A stretch of 64,000 nucleotides of DNA from an uncultured bacterium (lineage in GTDB: Bacteria > Edwardsbacteria > AC1 > EtOH8). Every line of letters begins with the position of its first letter. Position 1 is the stretch's first letter. Below are positions 17,476 to 25,872 of this stretch, piece by piece. The notes under the pieces are model-generated. The model was not told where the DNA came from and ran no database searches. It saw only the letters and a program-made list of their open reading frames with translations. Where the stretch lies: contig CALMGM010000005.1 of assembly GCA_937863685.1 (NCBI GenBank), forward strand, positions 682,001 through 746,000, in the 5' to 3' direction. The position numbers and the translations under genes were made by a program.

Positions 17476-18270
17476 ATGAAAAAAATCATTTTGCTGACCC
17501 TGCTTTTTGCCGCCGGCACTTCCCTGGCCCAACCCGGCTTCGATGAAGCCAAAGATCTCTGGGTCGACCGGGGAAACCCCGCCTCGCTGGAAAAGGCCAT
17601 TGCCGTCTACGAAAAGGCCTATCAGGCGGAGCCATCCTATCAGCTGGCGGAACGCCTGTCATACGCCTATTATTTCCTGGCCGATGCCTTCAAGGAAGGC
17701 GATGCCAAGGCGGATAATTATTACCAAGGCCATGAATGGGGCCTGATATCGCTCAAATACAACGGCGAATTCAAGAAACTGACCGAGGTGGACAAAAGAT
17801 CCATGGGCGACGCCGTCACGGTGCTGGGCAAGGAGTATGCCGGCGGGATATTCTGGACCGCCACCTGCATCGGAAAATGGGGAAAGATGAAGGGGATCTT
17901 CAAGACCGTCAAATCATCCAAGCAGGCCCGCAAGATGGTGGAGCATCTCTACACCCTGGACAAGACCTATTATTACGGCGGGCCGGCCCGCTGGCTGGGG
18001 GCCTATTTCGCTTTGGCGCCCGGCATGTTCGGCGGCGACATGAAGAAATCCAAGCAGATGTACGACGAGGCCCTGCAAATGGCGCCGGATTATTTCGCCA
18101 CCAGCGTGCTGATGGCCGAGAACTACGCCAGCAAGATCAAGGACCGCCAGCTGTACGACCAGCTGCTGGACAAGGTCCTATCCAGCCCGGCCGGCATCAT
18201 CCCTGAGATCGTTCCTGAGCAGACGGTGGAGCAGAAGAAGGCCCAAAAACTCAAGGAAGAGAAATTTTGA
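17476..18270 (+). CDS. TRAP-transporter T-component (TatT) family periplasmic protein
   Basis: Signal peptide MKKIILLTLLFAAGTSLAQ precedes a helical TPR-like protein of 264 residues. The segments FWTATCIGKWGKMKG, then GGPARWLGAYFALAPGMFGGDMKKSKQMYDEAL are characteristic of the TatT family, trimeric TPR proteins first described beside TRAP transporters in spirochaetes. No TRAP permease or substrate-binding gene is nearby, so the role here is open. It overlaps the methyltransferase start by one base. Confidence 0.8.
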   Translation: MKKIILLTLLFAAGTSLAQPGFDEAKDLWVDRGNPASLEKAIAVYEKAYQAEPSYQLAERLSYAYYFLADAFKEGDAKADNYYQGHEWGLISLKYNGEFKKLTEVDKRSMGDAVTVLGKEYAGGIFWTATCIGKWGKMKGIFKTVKSSKQARKMVEHLYTLDKTYYYGGPARWLGAYFALAPGMFGGDMKKSKQMYDEALQMAPDYFATSVLMAENYASKIKDRQLYDQLLDKVLSSPAGIIPEIVPEQTVEQKKAQKLKEEKF

Positions 18271-19088
18271 TGGACGAAAAAGAGATCTTGGCCTGGGCCG
18301 AGGCCTCCGGGATTTCGGTGGAGCAGGCCAGGGAATACCTGAAGAAGCTGGAGCCGCTGGATAAAAAGGAAGATGACATCCTGCGGGAAGTTTTCTCCGG
18401 AGTGAACCGACCGGTATTGGAGCTCAGCGCCGGGCGCGGAGAGTTCACCCGCCAGCTGCTGGAGAAATACCTCAAGCCCGAAGGCAAGTTGTACACCACC
18501 GAAAGGCTGCCGGAGGTGGCCGAAAAGCTTGCCCAGGCGATACCCGATAAAAGGCTGGAAGTACTGGTCAGCGATTCCTCCACCCTTCCCCTGCCCGACG
18601 GCTCGGCCGGGCTGGTGATCTCCCGGGCCGCCCTGCACGATTTTGTCAGCGACGACGGCGACGTGGTCAAGGCCCTTGAGGATTGCGTCCGGGTGCTGGT
18701 TCCCGGCGGGACATTCGTGATATACGACAAGATCAAGGACGGCTACCAGGACGTTGAAACCGAATCGGCCGAGGGCCGGATGGAAAGAATGAACGTTGAA
18801 CTGGCTGCCTTGGAGGGCAAGGTCTGCTGGGGCCTGCATTTTCTGAAGGATTATGTTCGGCTGATGGAAGAAATGGGTTTTTCCGATATAAAGACGACTG
18901 TTCTGGAGATGCCGGACCAGCCGGGATACGTCAGATACATGACCGGCAACCTGAATGAGCGAAGGCCGGCCTATGTCAAGCGCTGGGGGGAAAAGGTAAA
19001 TGCTGTCCTTGACAGCCTGGCAGCCGATTTCCAGAAGACCCCGCCCAGGGCCCTTTCCATGGCCTTTGTCTGGGGAAAGAAGCTGTAA
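18270..19088 (+). CDS. Class I SAM-dependent methyltransferase
   Basis: The Rossmann-fold motif I LELSAGRGEFTRQLLEKYL (about residues 50-68) binds S-adenosylmethionine; SDSSTLPLPDGSAGLVISRAALHDF and VRVLVPGGTFVIYDKI correspond to motifs II-III. A short N-terminal helical region (EILAWAEASGISVEQAREYLKKLE) resembles a UBA/CUE-type or DNA-binding helix bundle. The ATG at 18270 overlaps the TatT stop and is preferred to the TTG at 18267. The methyl acceptor is unknown. It is followed 15 bases later by a cupin. Confidence 0.8.
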   Translation: MDEKEILAWAEASGISVEQAREYLKKLEPLDKKEDDILREVFSGVNRPVLELSAGRGEFTRQLLEKYLKPEGKLYTTERLPEVAEKLAQAIPDKRLEVLVSDSSTLPLPDGSAGLVISRAALHDFVSDDGDVVKALEDCVRVLVPGGTFVIYDKIKDGYQDVETESAEGRMERMNVELAALEGKVCWGLHFLKDYVRLMEEMGFSDIKTTVLEMPDQPGYVRYMTGNLNERRPAYVKRWGEKVNAVLDSLAADFQKTPPRALSMAFVWGKKL

Positions 19089-19103
19089 GACACGGAGGAA
19101 TAA

Positions 19104-19385
19104 ATGTCCGAAATAAAGATATCCCATCCCTCTAAGGAAGATCTGGACAAGCTGGGGATCGACAACTGGTCCTCATGGGAATGCAATCCCTCGGAGTTCG
19201 ATTGGCACTACCCCGACCGGGAGACGGCCTATGTTTTCAAGGGCAAGGTGATGGTTACCACCAATGACGGAAAGAAGGTCGAGATCGGCCGAGGCGACCT
19301 GGTGGTGTTTCCCAAAGGCCTTAAATGTCACTGGCGGGTGTTAGAGCGGATCGAGAAGGTTTACAAGATGGGAAATTTATCCTGA
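19104..19385 (+). CDS. Small cupin-domain protein (EutQ/DUF861-like)
   Basis: A 93-residue single-domain cupin: SSWECNPSEFDWHYPDRETAYVFKGKVMVTT gives cupin motif 1 and GRGDLVVFPKGLKCHW gives motif 2. The arrangement matches the cupin_3 family, whose members bind sugars, ureidoglycolate or metals. The substrate is not predictable. It is the last gene of a compact TatT-methyltransferase-cupin unit, followed by a palindromic repeat. Confidence 0.82.
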   Translation: MSEIKISHPSKEDLDKLGIDNWSSWECNPSEFDWHYPDRETAYVFKGKVMVTTNDGKKVEIGRGDLVVFPKGLKCHWRVLERIEKVYKMGNLS

Positions 19386-19391
19386 CGGCGA

Positions 19392-19437
19392 ACCACCCCC
19401 GCCCCCTCCTTGATCAAGGAGGGGATCAAGGGGTGGT
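19392..19437. repeat. Nested inverted repeat (CCCCTCCTTGATCAAGG family)
   Basis: The perfect palindrome CCCCTCCTTGA/TCAAGGAGGGG (19403-19424) is enclosed by ACCACCCC (19392-19399) and GGGGTGGT (19430-19437). The inner core recurs at 52877-52892. It has no T-run and is probably a dispersed repeat, though it could also attenuate transcription. Confidence 0.75.
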
Positions 19438-19504
19438 CTGTTGATGATAGAATATATCCGCAAATAGTTTACTGTTATTTAAAAATCAAACCTACAGGAA
19501 TATT

Positions 19505-20464
19505 ATGTCAAAACTAAAAGTGGGCGTCATCGGCGTGGGCAGCCTGGGCCAGCACCATGCCCGGGTCTATTCCGAGATCAAGGAGGTCGAACTGGTCGGG
19601 GTGGCCGACAGCGATCCCCAACGGGCCGAAGAGATCGCCGCCAAAAACAAGACCAAAACCTTTTCCGATTACCGGGAATTGTTGAAGCAGACCCAGGCGG
19701 TCAGCGTGGTGGTGCCTACCAGCCTGCACTATGCGGTGGCCAAAGAGGTGATCGCATCCGGAAATCACTTGTTGCTGGAAAAGCCCATCACCTCAAAGAT
19801 ATCCGAGGCCGAGGAACTGGTAAAGTTAGCTGAAGAAAAGGCGATCAAATTCCAGGTAGGCCATATTGAGCGGTTCAACCCGGCCATCCGGGCCGCCTCG
19901 GAGCACATCAGCGACCCTAAGTTCATCGAGTGCACCCGCATCGCCCCTTTCGTCTCCAGGGGCACCGATGTTCCGGTGGTGCTGGATCTGATGATCCACG
20001 ATATCGACATTATTCTCTCCTTCGTCCGTTCGCCGCTGAAGACCATCTCGGCCATCGGCTTCAACCTGGTCAGTGAAAAGGAAGACATAGCCAACGCCCG
20101 CCTGGAGTTCGCCAACGGATGCGTGGCCAACGTCACCGCCTCCCGGATCTCGGCCAAGAAGGAGCGCAAGATCCGCTTCTTCCAGCGCAACGCCTATATC
20201 AACGTCGATTACATGAAGCCGGAGGTCAAGGTCTACAAACTCAAAGGAGATCCCAAAGGCATGCTGGACCTGGCCAAGATGGTGGATTACCGGGAACTGA
20301 AGATCGACAAGATCGAACCGCTCAAGGCCGAACTATCCTCCTTTTTGGAGTGTATAATGAAAAACAACGATCCGTTAGTCACCGGACATGACGGCCTGAT
20401 GGCGTTGACGGTTGCTGACGCCATATTGGCAGGAATATCGGAACACAAGAAGCTGGTTGGTTAA
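19505..20464 (+). CDS. Gfo/Idh/MocA-family oxidoreductase
   Basis: An NAD(P)-dependent sugar dehydrogenase: the N-terminal Rossmann motif VGVIGVGSLGQHHARVY, then VVVPTSLHYAVAKEVIASG and the catalytic LLLEKPIT (Lys of EKP). The C-terminal domain has VGHIERFNPAI and PVVLDLMIHDIDII, in which the His is the likely proton shuttle. The IERFNP and MIHDID combination is common in members annotated as UDP-N-acetylglucosamine 3-dehydrogenase (GnnA-like, amino-lipid-A synthesis), but no lpx gene is adjacent, so that substrate is only a suggestion. Confidence 0.82.
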   Translation: MSKLKVGVIGVGSLGQHHARVYSEIKEVELVGVADSDPQRAEEIAAKNKTKTFSDYRELLKQTQAVSVVVPTSLHYAVAKEVIASGNHLLLEKPITSKISEAEELVKLAEEKAIKFQVGHIERFNPAIRAASEHISDPKFIECTRIAPFVSRGTDVPVVLDLMIHDIDIILSFVRSPLKTISAIGFNLVSEKEDIANARLEFANGCVANVTASRISAKKERKIRFFQRNAYINVDYMKPEVKVYKLKGDPKGMLDLAKMVDYRELKIDKIEPLKAELSSFLECIMKNNDPLVTGHDGLMALTVADAILAGISEHKKLVG

Positions 20465-20475
20465 AAATCAACTTG

Positions 20476-22020
20476 ATGACAGAACTGTCTCCGAAAAATA
20501 TAACGATTATCAGGCACTGCGGTCGCGGCGTCCCACCAGACATACCCGATTTGATCTCGATATTACACAGCAAGGCCGAGATACTGCAGCTCACCGGCAT
20601 GAACAATCATGCCCGAGAAGAGCTGCTCAAGGGCCTCTTTCTGTCTAGGAAAACTAATGACCTTCGCTTCGAAGCCGAGTCGCTGCGCAGATTGAGCAGC
20701 GTGGCCACATCGTCCGGAGACTATCAGTCAGCCATTGATTACGGCCAGGGATCCATCAAATGCTTCGAGGAGCTTAAGGATGACAGCGGGATATCAGAAT
20801 GCCTGGATGGCATTGGAGCAGTCAAGCATTACCAAAGCGATTACAAACAGGCTTTGGATTTCTATCAGTCTTCATTGAAAATAAAGGAATCATTGGGTGA
20901 ACGGAAAGCCCTGGCCATAAGCTACAATCATCTCGGCGGCATAAACAGGATGCTGGGCAACTTCCCCACCGCTTTGGACTATTACGGACGCGCCCTGTCC
21001 TTGCATCGCGAGCACAATAACCTTCCCGGCGAATCGATGAGCCTCAACAATATAGGCATAATATACGACACCCAGGGAGATTTCCGGAAAGCCCTGGAAT
21101 ACTACACCCAAGCGCTGCAAATTCAGGAACGCATAGGCGATAGCCAGGCTCAGGCAGCCAGCCTGACCAATATCGGATATGTTTACAACCACCAGGGAAA
21201 CGGCCCCAAAGCCTTAAGCTATTATCAAAAGGCCCTGTCCATACAAAAAGAAACCGATGACCGGCGGGGGCAAGCCTACACTTTGAATCACATGGGTTTG
21301 ATTTACAGCGGACTCGGAGACTACGACCGGGCAATGGATTATTACAACAGGTCGCTTGTTATCAGAGAAAAGCTCGGACAGCGCCAGGGAGTAGCGGTTA
21401 ACCTAAACAATATCGGATTATTGTTATTCCGGCAAGGCAACTATCAAGACGCTCTTGCGCATCTTGAACGATCATATGCCATCCGCCGGGAGACAGGAGA
21501 TCGGCCCGGGCAGGTCTACTGTCTGGCCAATATGGCTTCGGCATACAATGATTTGGGGAAATTTGACGAGGCCAGGATATCGTTGGAAGAGGCTTTGGAT
21601 CTGACCGAATCCATAGCTGACAGCGAAGCGCAACGACGTGTTTATTCGGGTTTAACAGAGCTTTATATTGCCCAAACCCATACCGAAAAGGCCGTTCAAT
21701 ACGCCCAAATGACGCTTAATCTGGCTAAAGAAATCGATAACAAGCCAGGAATGGCAGAAGCTACTTTGTTAATGGCCCGGGTTAAGGCGGACAGATCGCT
21801 TTACGAAGAGTCCCTTTCGATTTTTGAAAAACTGGACCAGCCTTACGGAATCGCCAAGGCTTGTTATTATTTCGGGCAGACGCTTGTCGAAGCAGGAGAA
21901 ATTAAAATGGCTTTGAATTGCCTTGAAAAGGCAAAGGAACTTTTTGGCAAGATAGGAGCCAAGGCTTGGATAGAAAAAATAAACCGAACAATCCAAAAAC
22001 AAATCGGGGAAAGCAAATGA
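20476..22020 (+). CDS. Large TPR-repeat protein, kinesin-light-chain/LGN style (paralogue 2 of 4)
   Basis: A 514-residue soluble protein with ten or more regular 40-residue tetratricopeptide repeats of the TPR_12 type, each carrying phrases such as SLNNIGIIYDTQGDFRKALEYY and YTQALQIQERIGDSQAQA. The arrangement recalls LGN/GPSM2 and the C-terminal arrays of bacterial signalling kinases and cyclases. No catalytic or DNA-binding domain is attached. The ATG at 20476 is preferred to the overlapping TTG at 20473. It overlaps the next gene (ATGA), implying co-translation with the pyruvate-kinase-C-like protein. Confidence 0.82.
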   Translation: MTELSPKNITIIRHCGRGVPPDIPDLISILHSKAEILQLTGMNNHAREELLKGLFLSRKTNDLRFEAESLRRLSSVATSSGDYQSAIDYGQGSIKCFEELKDDSGISECLDGIGAVKHYQSDYKQALDFYQSSLKIKESLGERKALAISYNHLGGINRMLGNFPTALDYYGRALSLHREHNNLPGESMSLNNIGIIYDTQGDFRKALEYYTQALQIQERIGDSQAQAASLTNIGYVYNHQGNGPKALSYYQKALSIQKETDDRRGQAYTLNHMGLIYSGLGDYDRAMDYYNRSLVIREKLGQRQGVAVNLNNIGLLLFRQGNYQDALAHLERSYAIRRETGDRPGQVYCLANMASAYNDLGKFDEARISLEEALDLTESIADSEAQRRVYSGLTELYIAQTHTEKAVQYAQMTLNLAKEIDNKPGMAEATLLMARVKADRSLYEESLSIFEKLDQPYGIAKACYYFGQTLVEAGEIKMALNCLEKAKELFGKIGAKAWIEKINRTIQKQIGESK

Positions 22021-22577
22021 ATTCTGTCTTTTTCGATAAACCCGGCCCGGCCAACACCGAAGAGACCCTGCGACTGGCTCTCTCCCGGGCCAAAGAGCTG
22101 GGCATAAAGAATATCCTGGTGGCCACCACCTCCGGAGCAACGGCTGTCAGGGCGGCAGCGGTCTTTTCCGAATCCAATCTGGTGGCTGTGACCCACTCCA
22201 CCGGATTTTCCTTTCAGGACGCCCAGGAGCTGAAATCTGAGAACCGTGAGATCCTGGAAGCAAAAGGGGTAAAGATATTGACCTGCCAGCATGCCCTGGG
22301 CGGGGTCAACCGGGCGGTACGCCGAAAGCTGAATACCTATCAGATGGACGAGATCATTGCTTATACCCTGCGGACCATGGGCCAAGGATTCAAGGTCTGT
22401 CTGGAGATGGCCCTGATGGCAGCCGATGCCGGACTAATCTCAGTCAAGCAGGAAGCCATTGCTATCGGGGGGACCAGCAGCGGAGCCGATACCGCCGTAG
22501 TGTTAACCCCGGTCAACGCTCAAGACTTCTTTGACCTCAAGGTTCATGAGATAATCTGCAAACCGCACAATATATAA
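22017..22577 (+). CDS. Pyruvate-kinase C-terminal-domain-like protein
   Basis: A 186-residue stand-alone alpha/beta domain similar to the C-terminal (allosteric) domain of pyruvate kinase: GPANTEETLRLALSRAKELGIKNILVATTSGATAVRAA, then VAVTHSTGF and IAIGGTSSGADTAVVLTP. In such stand-alone proteins no enzyme activity is established; the phosphate-binding loop suggests a nucleotide or phospho-ligand sensor. It starts within the TPR gene stop codon. The longer ORF-track start is a read-in through the TPR gene and is rejected. Confidence 0.78.
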   Translation: MNSVFFDKPGPANTEETLRLALSRAKELGIKNILVATTSGATAVRAAAVFSESNLVAVTHSTGFSFQDAQELKSENREILEAKGVKILTCQHALGGVNRAVRRKLNTYQMDEIIAYTLRTMGQGFKVCLEMALMAADAGLISVKQEAIAIGGTSSGADTAVVLTPVNAQDFFDLKVHEIICKPHNI

Positions 22578-22585
22578 ACTTAAAA

Positions 22586-23302
22586 ATGAATAGACTAAAA
22601 ACATCTTTTCTTTTTCCGGTATCTGGGAAACTATTGATCCCCATCCTGATCGGCTCTTTTGGCCTTTCCTTCTGGCAGATATCCCAGACCTTTTTCAAAA
22701 CCTTTTCCGGAATTAAGGCATTTCTGGGGACCCCGGTTTACCTGATAAGCGGATTGGCGGGCTTTGCCGTTTTGATCGTCATGCCCGGATATTTCGTCAA
22801 GTTAATCAAGCACGCAGAGGAAGCCCAAGAGGGCCGATTTTACTGGCGGGTTTTGACAGATGTTCAAAATGCCGTTTTATTGCCGGCTTTCAAATTCATT
22901 CTGGTGACCTTTTGGTCATTTCTGCCGGTTGAAATGTATCTGGCGTTGCTGGTAAAAAACCACGGATCAATATCGCCCGTGGCGATAATATTGCTTTTAT
23001 TGTTCAGTTTGATATATTTCCCCATGGCCTTAATGATGATGGCGGTTACCGGAAAAACTATGCCGTCATTGCTTCCGTCCAATGTCATCGAGCCGATATT
23101 CAAAACCTTTAAAGCGTATTTTACCGCCTTGCTTTTATTCTGGATTTATTTCCTGCTGCCCTTCTTTGCTTTGTTGCTTTGGCCGATTCCCGTTATCGGA
23201 CCGCTGGTATCCTCTTTCATTCTATTATATTTGTGGACCTGCGGCATGCATTTGTTGGGAGGGTTTTATCATAAGGAAAAGGAGATACTCAACTGGCAAT
23301 GA
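22586..23302 (+). CDS. Multi-pass membrane protein of unknown function
   Basis: A 238-residue hydrophobic protein with about five or six membrane helices (for example around residues 15-35, 45-70, 95-115, 127-150, 165-195 and 200-225). No motif of a known transporter or enzyme was recognised. Topology and the Pro-rich turns resemble DUF4013-type proteins, but that is a weak impression. It begins 8 bases after the pyruvate-kinase-like gene and overlaps the Mth938-like gene by 4 bases, so it belongs to the same transcript. Confidence 0.6.
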   Translation: MNRLKTSFLFPVSGKLLIPILIGSFGLSFWQISQTFFKTFSGIKAFLGTPVYLISGLAGFAVLIVMPGYFVKLIKHAEEAQEGRFYWRVLTDVQNAVLLPAFKFILVTFWSFLPVEMYLALLVKNHGSISPVAIILLLLFSLIYFPMALMMMAVTGKTMPSLLPSNVIEPIFKTFKAYFTALLLFWIYFLLPFFALLLWPIPVIGPLVSSFILLYLWTCGMHLLGGFYHKEKEILNWQ

Positions 23303-23643
23303 AAATAGACAGCTATTCGTTTGGAAATATCAAAATTGACGGAACCGATTACCGCTCGGATGTTATAATCTATCCCGACCGGGTGGATGACAAGTGGTGG
23401 CGCAAGGAAGGGCATCTGCTGCAGATGGATGATCTAGCCGAGGTCTTTGGCCTGAAACCGGAGACATTGATAGTGGGCCTGGGTCAGCCAGGTTTGATGG
23501 AGGTCGACCCATATCTCGTCGAATACTGCAAGAAGAACGAAGTAGAACTGATCGCCCTGCCTACCGCTGACGCCGTAAGCAAGTATAACCAACTGATAAG
23601 AAAAAAGCCGCTGGTGATAGCGGCTCTGCATCTTACCTGTTAG
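23299..23643 (+). CDS. Mth938-like domain protein (DUF498/AAMDC family)
   Basis: A 114-residue single-domain protein with the family pattern: IDSYSFGNIKIDGTDYRSDVIIYPDRV at the N-terminus, WWRKEGHLL, then TLIVGLGQPGLMEVDPYLVEYCKKNEVELIALPT. Members range from archaeal Mth938 to mammalian AAMDC and mitochondrial NDUFAF3; the bacterial role is unknown. It is the last gene of the run beginning at 20.5 kb and converges on mtgA with only 20 bases between stops. Confidence 0.85.
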   Translation: MKIDSYSFGNIKIDGTDYRSDVIIYPDRVDDKWWRKEGHLLQMDDLAEVFGLKPETLIVGLGQPGLMEVDPYLVEYCKKNEVELIALPTADAVSKYNQLIRKKPLVIAALHLTC

Positions 23644-23663
23644 CCCGGAATTTCGGTCGGCGC

Positions 23664-24410
23664 TTAAAAATTCAGCTCCCGGTATTCCTCCTCCGTCAGA
23701 TGCCCGTACTGCAGCATCTTTTGGGCGATCCACTTCCTGCGGTTGACCATTCGTTTGGTGTCGGCAAACGGGTCGTATTTCCTGGGATTGACTATTATCG
23801 AGGCCAGCCGGATGGCCTGTTCGGGACCAAGCTCCGAGGCTGAACAGTCAAAATAAACCCCTGACGCCGCTTGGCAGCCGAAAATGCCGTCACCCCATTC
23901 GATGTAATTGAGATACAGGTCGAATATCCGGGCCTTGCTCAGCTGATCGTCCATCCGCCGGGCCAGCACCGCTTCGGAGATCTTCCGGGTCAGGCTTTTG
24001 GAGGTCGACAGGTAGAGGTTCTTGGCCAGCTGCATGGTGATGGTGGAGCCGCCCCTGGCCCACCGTTTCTTCTTCCAATCGGTTTTGATGGCCTCCCTAA
24101 GTTCATTGTAGTCTATGCCCTGGTGGGAGAAGAAGGCCGCATCCTCGGCCACCAGCACCGCTTTTTTAAGATAAGGAGAAATGGAATTGTAGGGAATATA
24201 CGACCGGCTGATCCGGTAGGGTTTCTTTTTTGCCAGGGCCTCCTTTGTCCGCTGCTCCATCAACGCCGTACTGGCCGGATTCCGTTTTGCCAGGTCGTCG
24301 ATGGAAGGCAGCTGCATCAGGTCTATGACGATGGATCCGGTGAAATAAAAGATCGCCGCCGCCGCCAATATTATGATTAATTTTATTCCGGGGTTCTTTT
24401 TTTTGCTCAT
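23664..24410 (-). CDS. mtgA: Monofunctional peptidoglycan glycosyltransferase
   Basis: Polymerises lipid II into glycan strands at the outer face of the inner membrane. An N-terminal anchor (LIIILAAAAIFYFTGSIVI) precedes the GT51 domain with VLVAEDAAFFSHQGIDYNEL (catalytic Glu of ED), the RGGSTITMQLAKNLYL motif, and the KARIFDLYLNYIEWGDGIFG motif. No transpeptidase domain follows, and the length (248) fits MtgA. It converges with the Mth938-like gene and is divergent from the EamA gene, with 48 bases between starts. Confidence 0.95.
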   Translation of the reverse strand: MSKKKNPGIKLIIILAAAAIFYFTGSIVIDLMQLPSIDDLAKRNPASTALMEQRTKEALAKKKPYRISRSYIPYNSISPYLKKAVLVAEDAAFFSHQGIDYNELREAIKTDWKKKRWARGGSTITMQLAKNLYLSTSKSLTRKISEAVLARRMDDQLSKARIFDLYLNYIEWGDGIFGCQAASGVYFDCSASELGPEQAIRLASIIVNPRKYDPFADTKRMVNRRKWIAQKMLQYGHLTEEEYRELNF

Positions 24411-24458
24411 GACCTAAGCATTATCCGCAATAGCGATCAATTTGTCAAGACTTTGAAG

Positions 24459-25337
24459 ATGGATAAAAAGATTTTTAAAAATCCGCTTTTCGTTCTGATT
24501 TCGATTCAGGCCATAATGGGCGGGACCTATCTGATGACCAAACTGGGCCTGCGGGAGTTCTCCCCGCTGGCTCTGGGCGTGCTGCGCTTTGGTTTGACGG
24601 CAGTGGTATTCGCAGTCTTGCTGGGATTAAAAAGGCTGTTTTTTATCCCCGGAAAAGCAGATCGGATCTCATTTCTCTGGCTGGCCCTTTTCTCGGTGCC
24701 ATTCAACCAGGGTCTTTTTCTTTACGGTATGAAATACACCCTGGCCGCCCACGGCGCCCTGCTTTACGCCGCCACTCCGATAATGGTGCTGTGCCTGTCC
24801 TGCATCTGGCTTAAAGAGCGGCCGTCGGCATTGAAGATAACCGGTATCGCCCTGGGATTTGCCGGGGTATTGCTGGTATTGTTCGAAAAGGGACTCGACC
24901 TATCCGGCCAGACCCTCAAGGGGGACATCCTGATATTTTTTGCCGTCCTGACCTGGTCGGTCTATACCATACTCAGCAAGAAGATGCTGCAAAAATACCG
25001 TCCCCTGCAGGTCACCGGATATTCATTGATGCTCGGGGCGGCGCTTTTTCTCCCCATCGGTCTTCTGCCGATACTCCGGCAGGACTACGCGAACATCACC
25101 TGGTCCGGCCTGTCATCGATCCTTTACCTGGCTCTGCTGACATCCGTATTGGGATACCTTACCTGGAACTGGGCCCTGTCCAAGATCGAGGCCAGCAAGG
25201 TGGCGGTGGTGTCCAACCTTCAGCCGGTGTTTGCCGCATTTTTGGCCTGGATGTTTTTGGGGGAGAAGATCACCCATAATTTCATCATCGGGGCGGCGGT
25301 GGTGGCCGCCGGAGTGATCCTGACCGAGAAGGGATAG
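24459..25337 (+). CDS. EamA/DMT-superfamily transporter
   Basis: Ten membrane helices in two homologous halves of about 140 residues, each an EamA domain (first half MGGTYLMTKLGLREFSPLALGVLRF; second half GDILIFFAVLTWSVYTILSKKM and LTSVLGYLTWNWALSKIEASKVAVVSNLQPVFAA). These drug/metabolite transporters usually export amino acids or related small molecules; the substrate cannot be told. The ATG at 24459 is used instead of the TTG at 24453; no good Shine-Dalgarno is seen for either. Confidence 0.85.
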   Translation: MDKKIFKNPLFVLISIQAIMGGTYLMTKLGLREFSPLALGVLRFGLTAVVFAVLLGLKRLFFIPGKADRISFLWLALFSVPFNQGLFLYGMKYTLAAHGALLYAATPIMVLCLSCIWLKERPSALKITGIALGFAGVLLVLFEKGLDLSGQTLKGDILIFFAVLTWSVYTILSKKMLQKYRPLQVTGYSLMLGAALFLPIGLLPILRQDYANITWSGLSSILYLALLTSVLGYLTWNWALSKIEASKVAVVSNLQPVFAAFLAWMFLGEKITHNFIIGAAVVAAGVILTEKG

Positions 25338-25343
25338 AACAAA

Positions 25344-25365
25344 AGGCCTTCAATAAAGAAGGCCT
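25344..25365 (-). terminator. Intrinsic terminator ending the ars/redox operon
   Basis: AGGCCTTC-AATAAA-GAAGGCCT forms an 8-base-pair stem between convergent genes. Read on the minus strand it is followed by TTTTG, so it fits a terminator for the 11-gene minus-strand operon; on the plus strand the tail is GTAATT, which is weaker. Confidence 0.65.
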
Positions 25366-25391
25366 GTAATTATAAAAATCTGTCATTCCGT

Positions 25392-25856
25392 TTATAATCC
25401 CACTTTTTTTAACATCATTTCCAATCCTTTCACATCTTCCTCGCCAAAGGAATCCAGCTCCCCGCTGTCCAGGTCCAGCACATAGAGACACTCCCCATTT
25501 TTTTCGAACACCGGCACCACCACCTCGGAGAGGTTTTTGGGATCGCAGACGATATGGTCCCCGCCCAGGGCATGGACATCGGCCACCACCTGGGCCTTCT
25601 TTTCCTTCCAGGCCCTGCCGCAGACCCCGTGCAGGCCGATGGGCGAACAGGCCGGCTTGGGCTGTCGGCACACCAGCAGCATTTCCTTCCTGTCGTCGGT
25701 GATCTTGTAGAAGCCCACCCAAGCCAGACCCTTGTCCTTCATCCCCTGCCAAAGAACATCGGTGACCGTCTCCATCCGCTGCTCTGCCGAATCAATGTCT
25801 TTGATTTTTTCAGCCGCTATTTCGGCCATTTGCCGATAATCTCTATCGTATTTCAT
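25392..25856 (-). CDS. msrC: Free methionine-R-sulfoxide reductase (GAF-type)
   Basis: fRMsr reduces free methionine-R-sulfoxide with cysteines in a GAF domain. The three conserved cysteines are visible: PACSPIGLHGVCG supplies two and GGDHIVCDPKNLSEVVVPVF the third, with the VADVHA stretch between. The N-terminal WVGFYKITDDRKEMLLV is the GAF core. The start at 25856 follows GGAGGATT and lies 16 bases after the permease stop; the longer track ORF is rejected. Its position as the last gene of the ars/redox operon suggests repair of oxidised methionine during metal stress; that link is inferred. Confidence 0.85.
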   Translation of the reverse strand: MKYDRDYRQMAEIAAEKIKDIDSAEQRMETVTDVLWQGMKDKGLAWVGFYKITDDRKEMLLVCRQPKPACSPIGLHGVCGRAWKEKKAQVVADVHALGGDHIVCDPKNLSEVVVPVFEKNGECLYVLDLDSGELDSFGEEDVKGLEMMLKKVGL

Positions 25857-25872
25857 AATCCTCCGGTGATCA

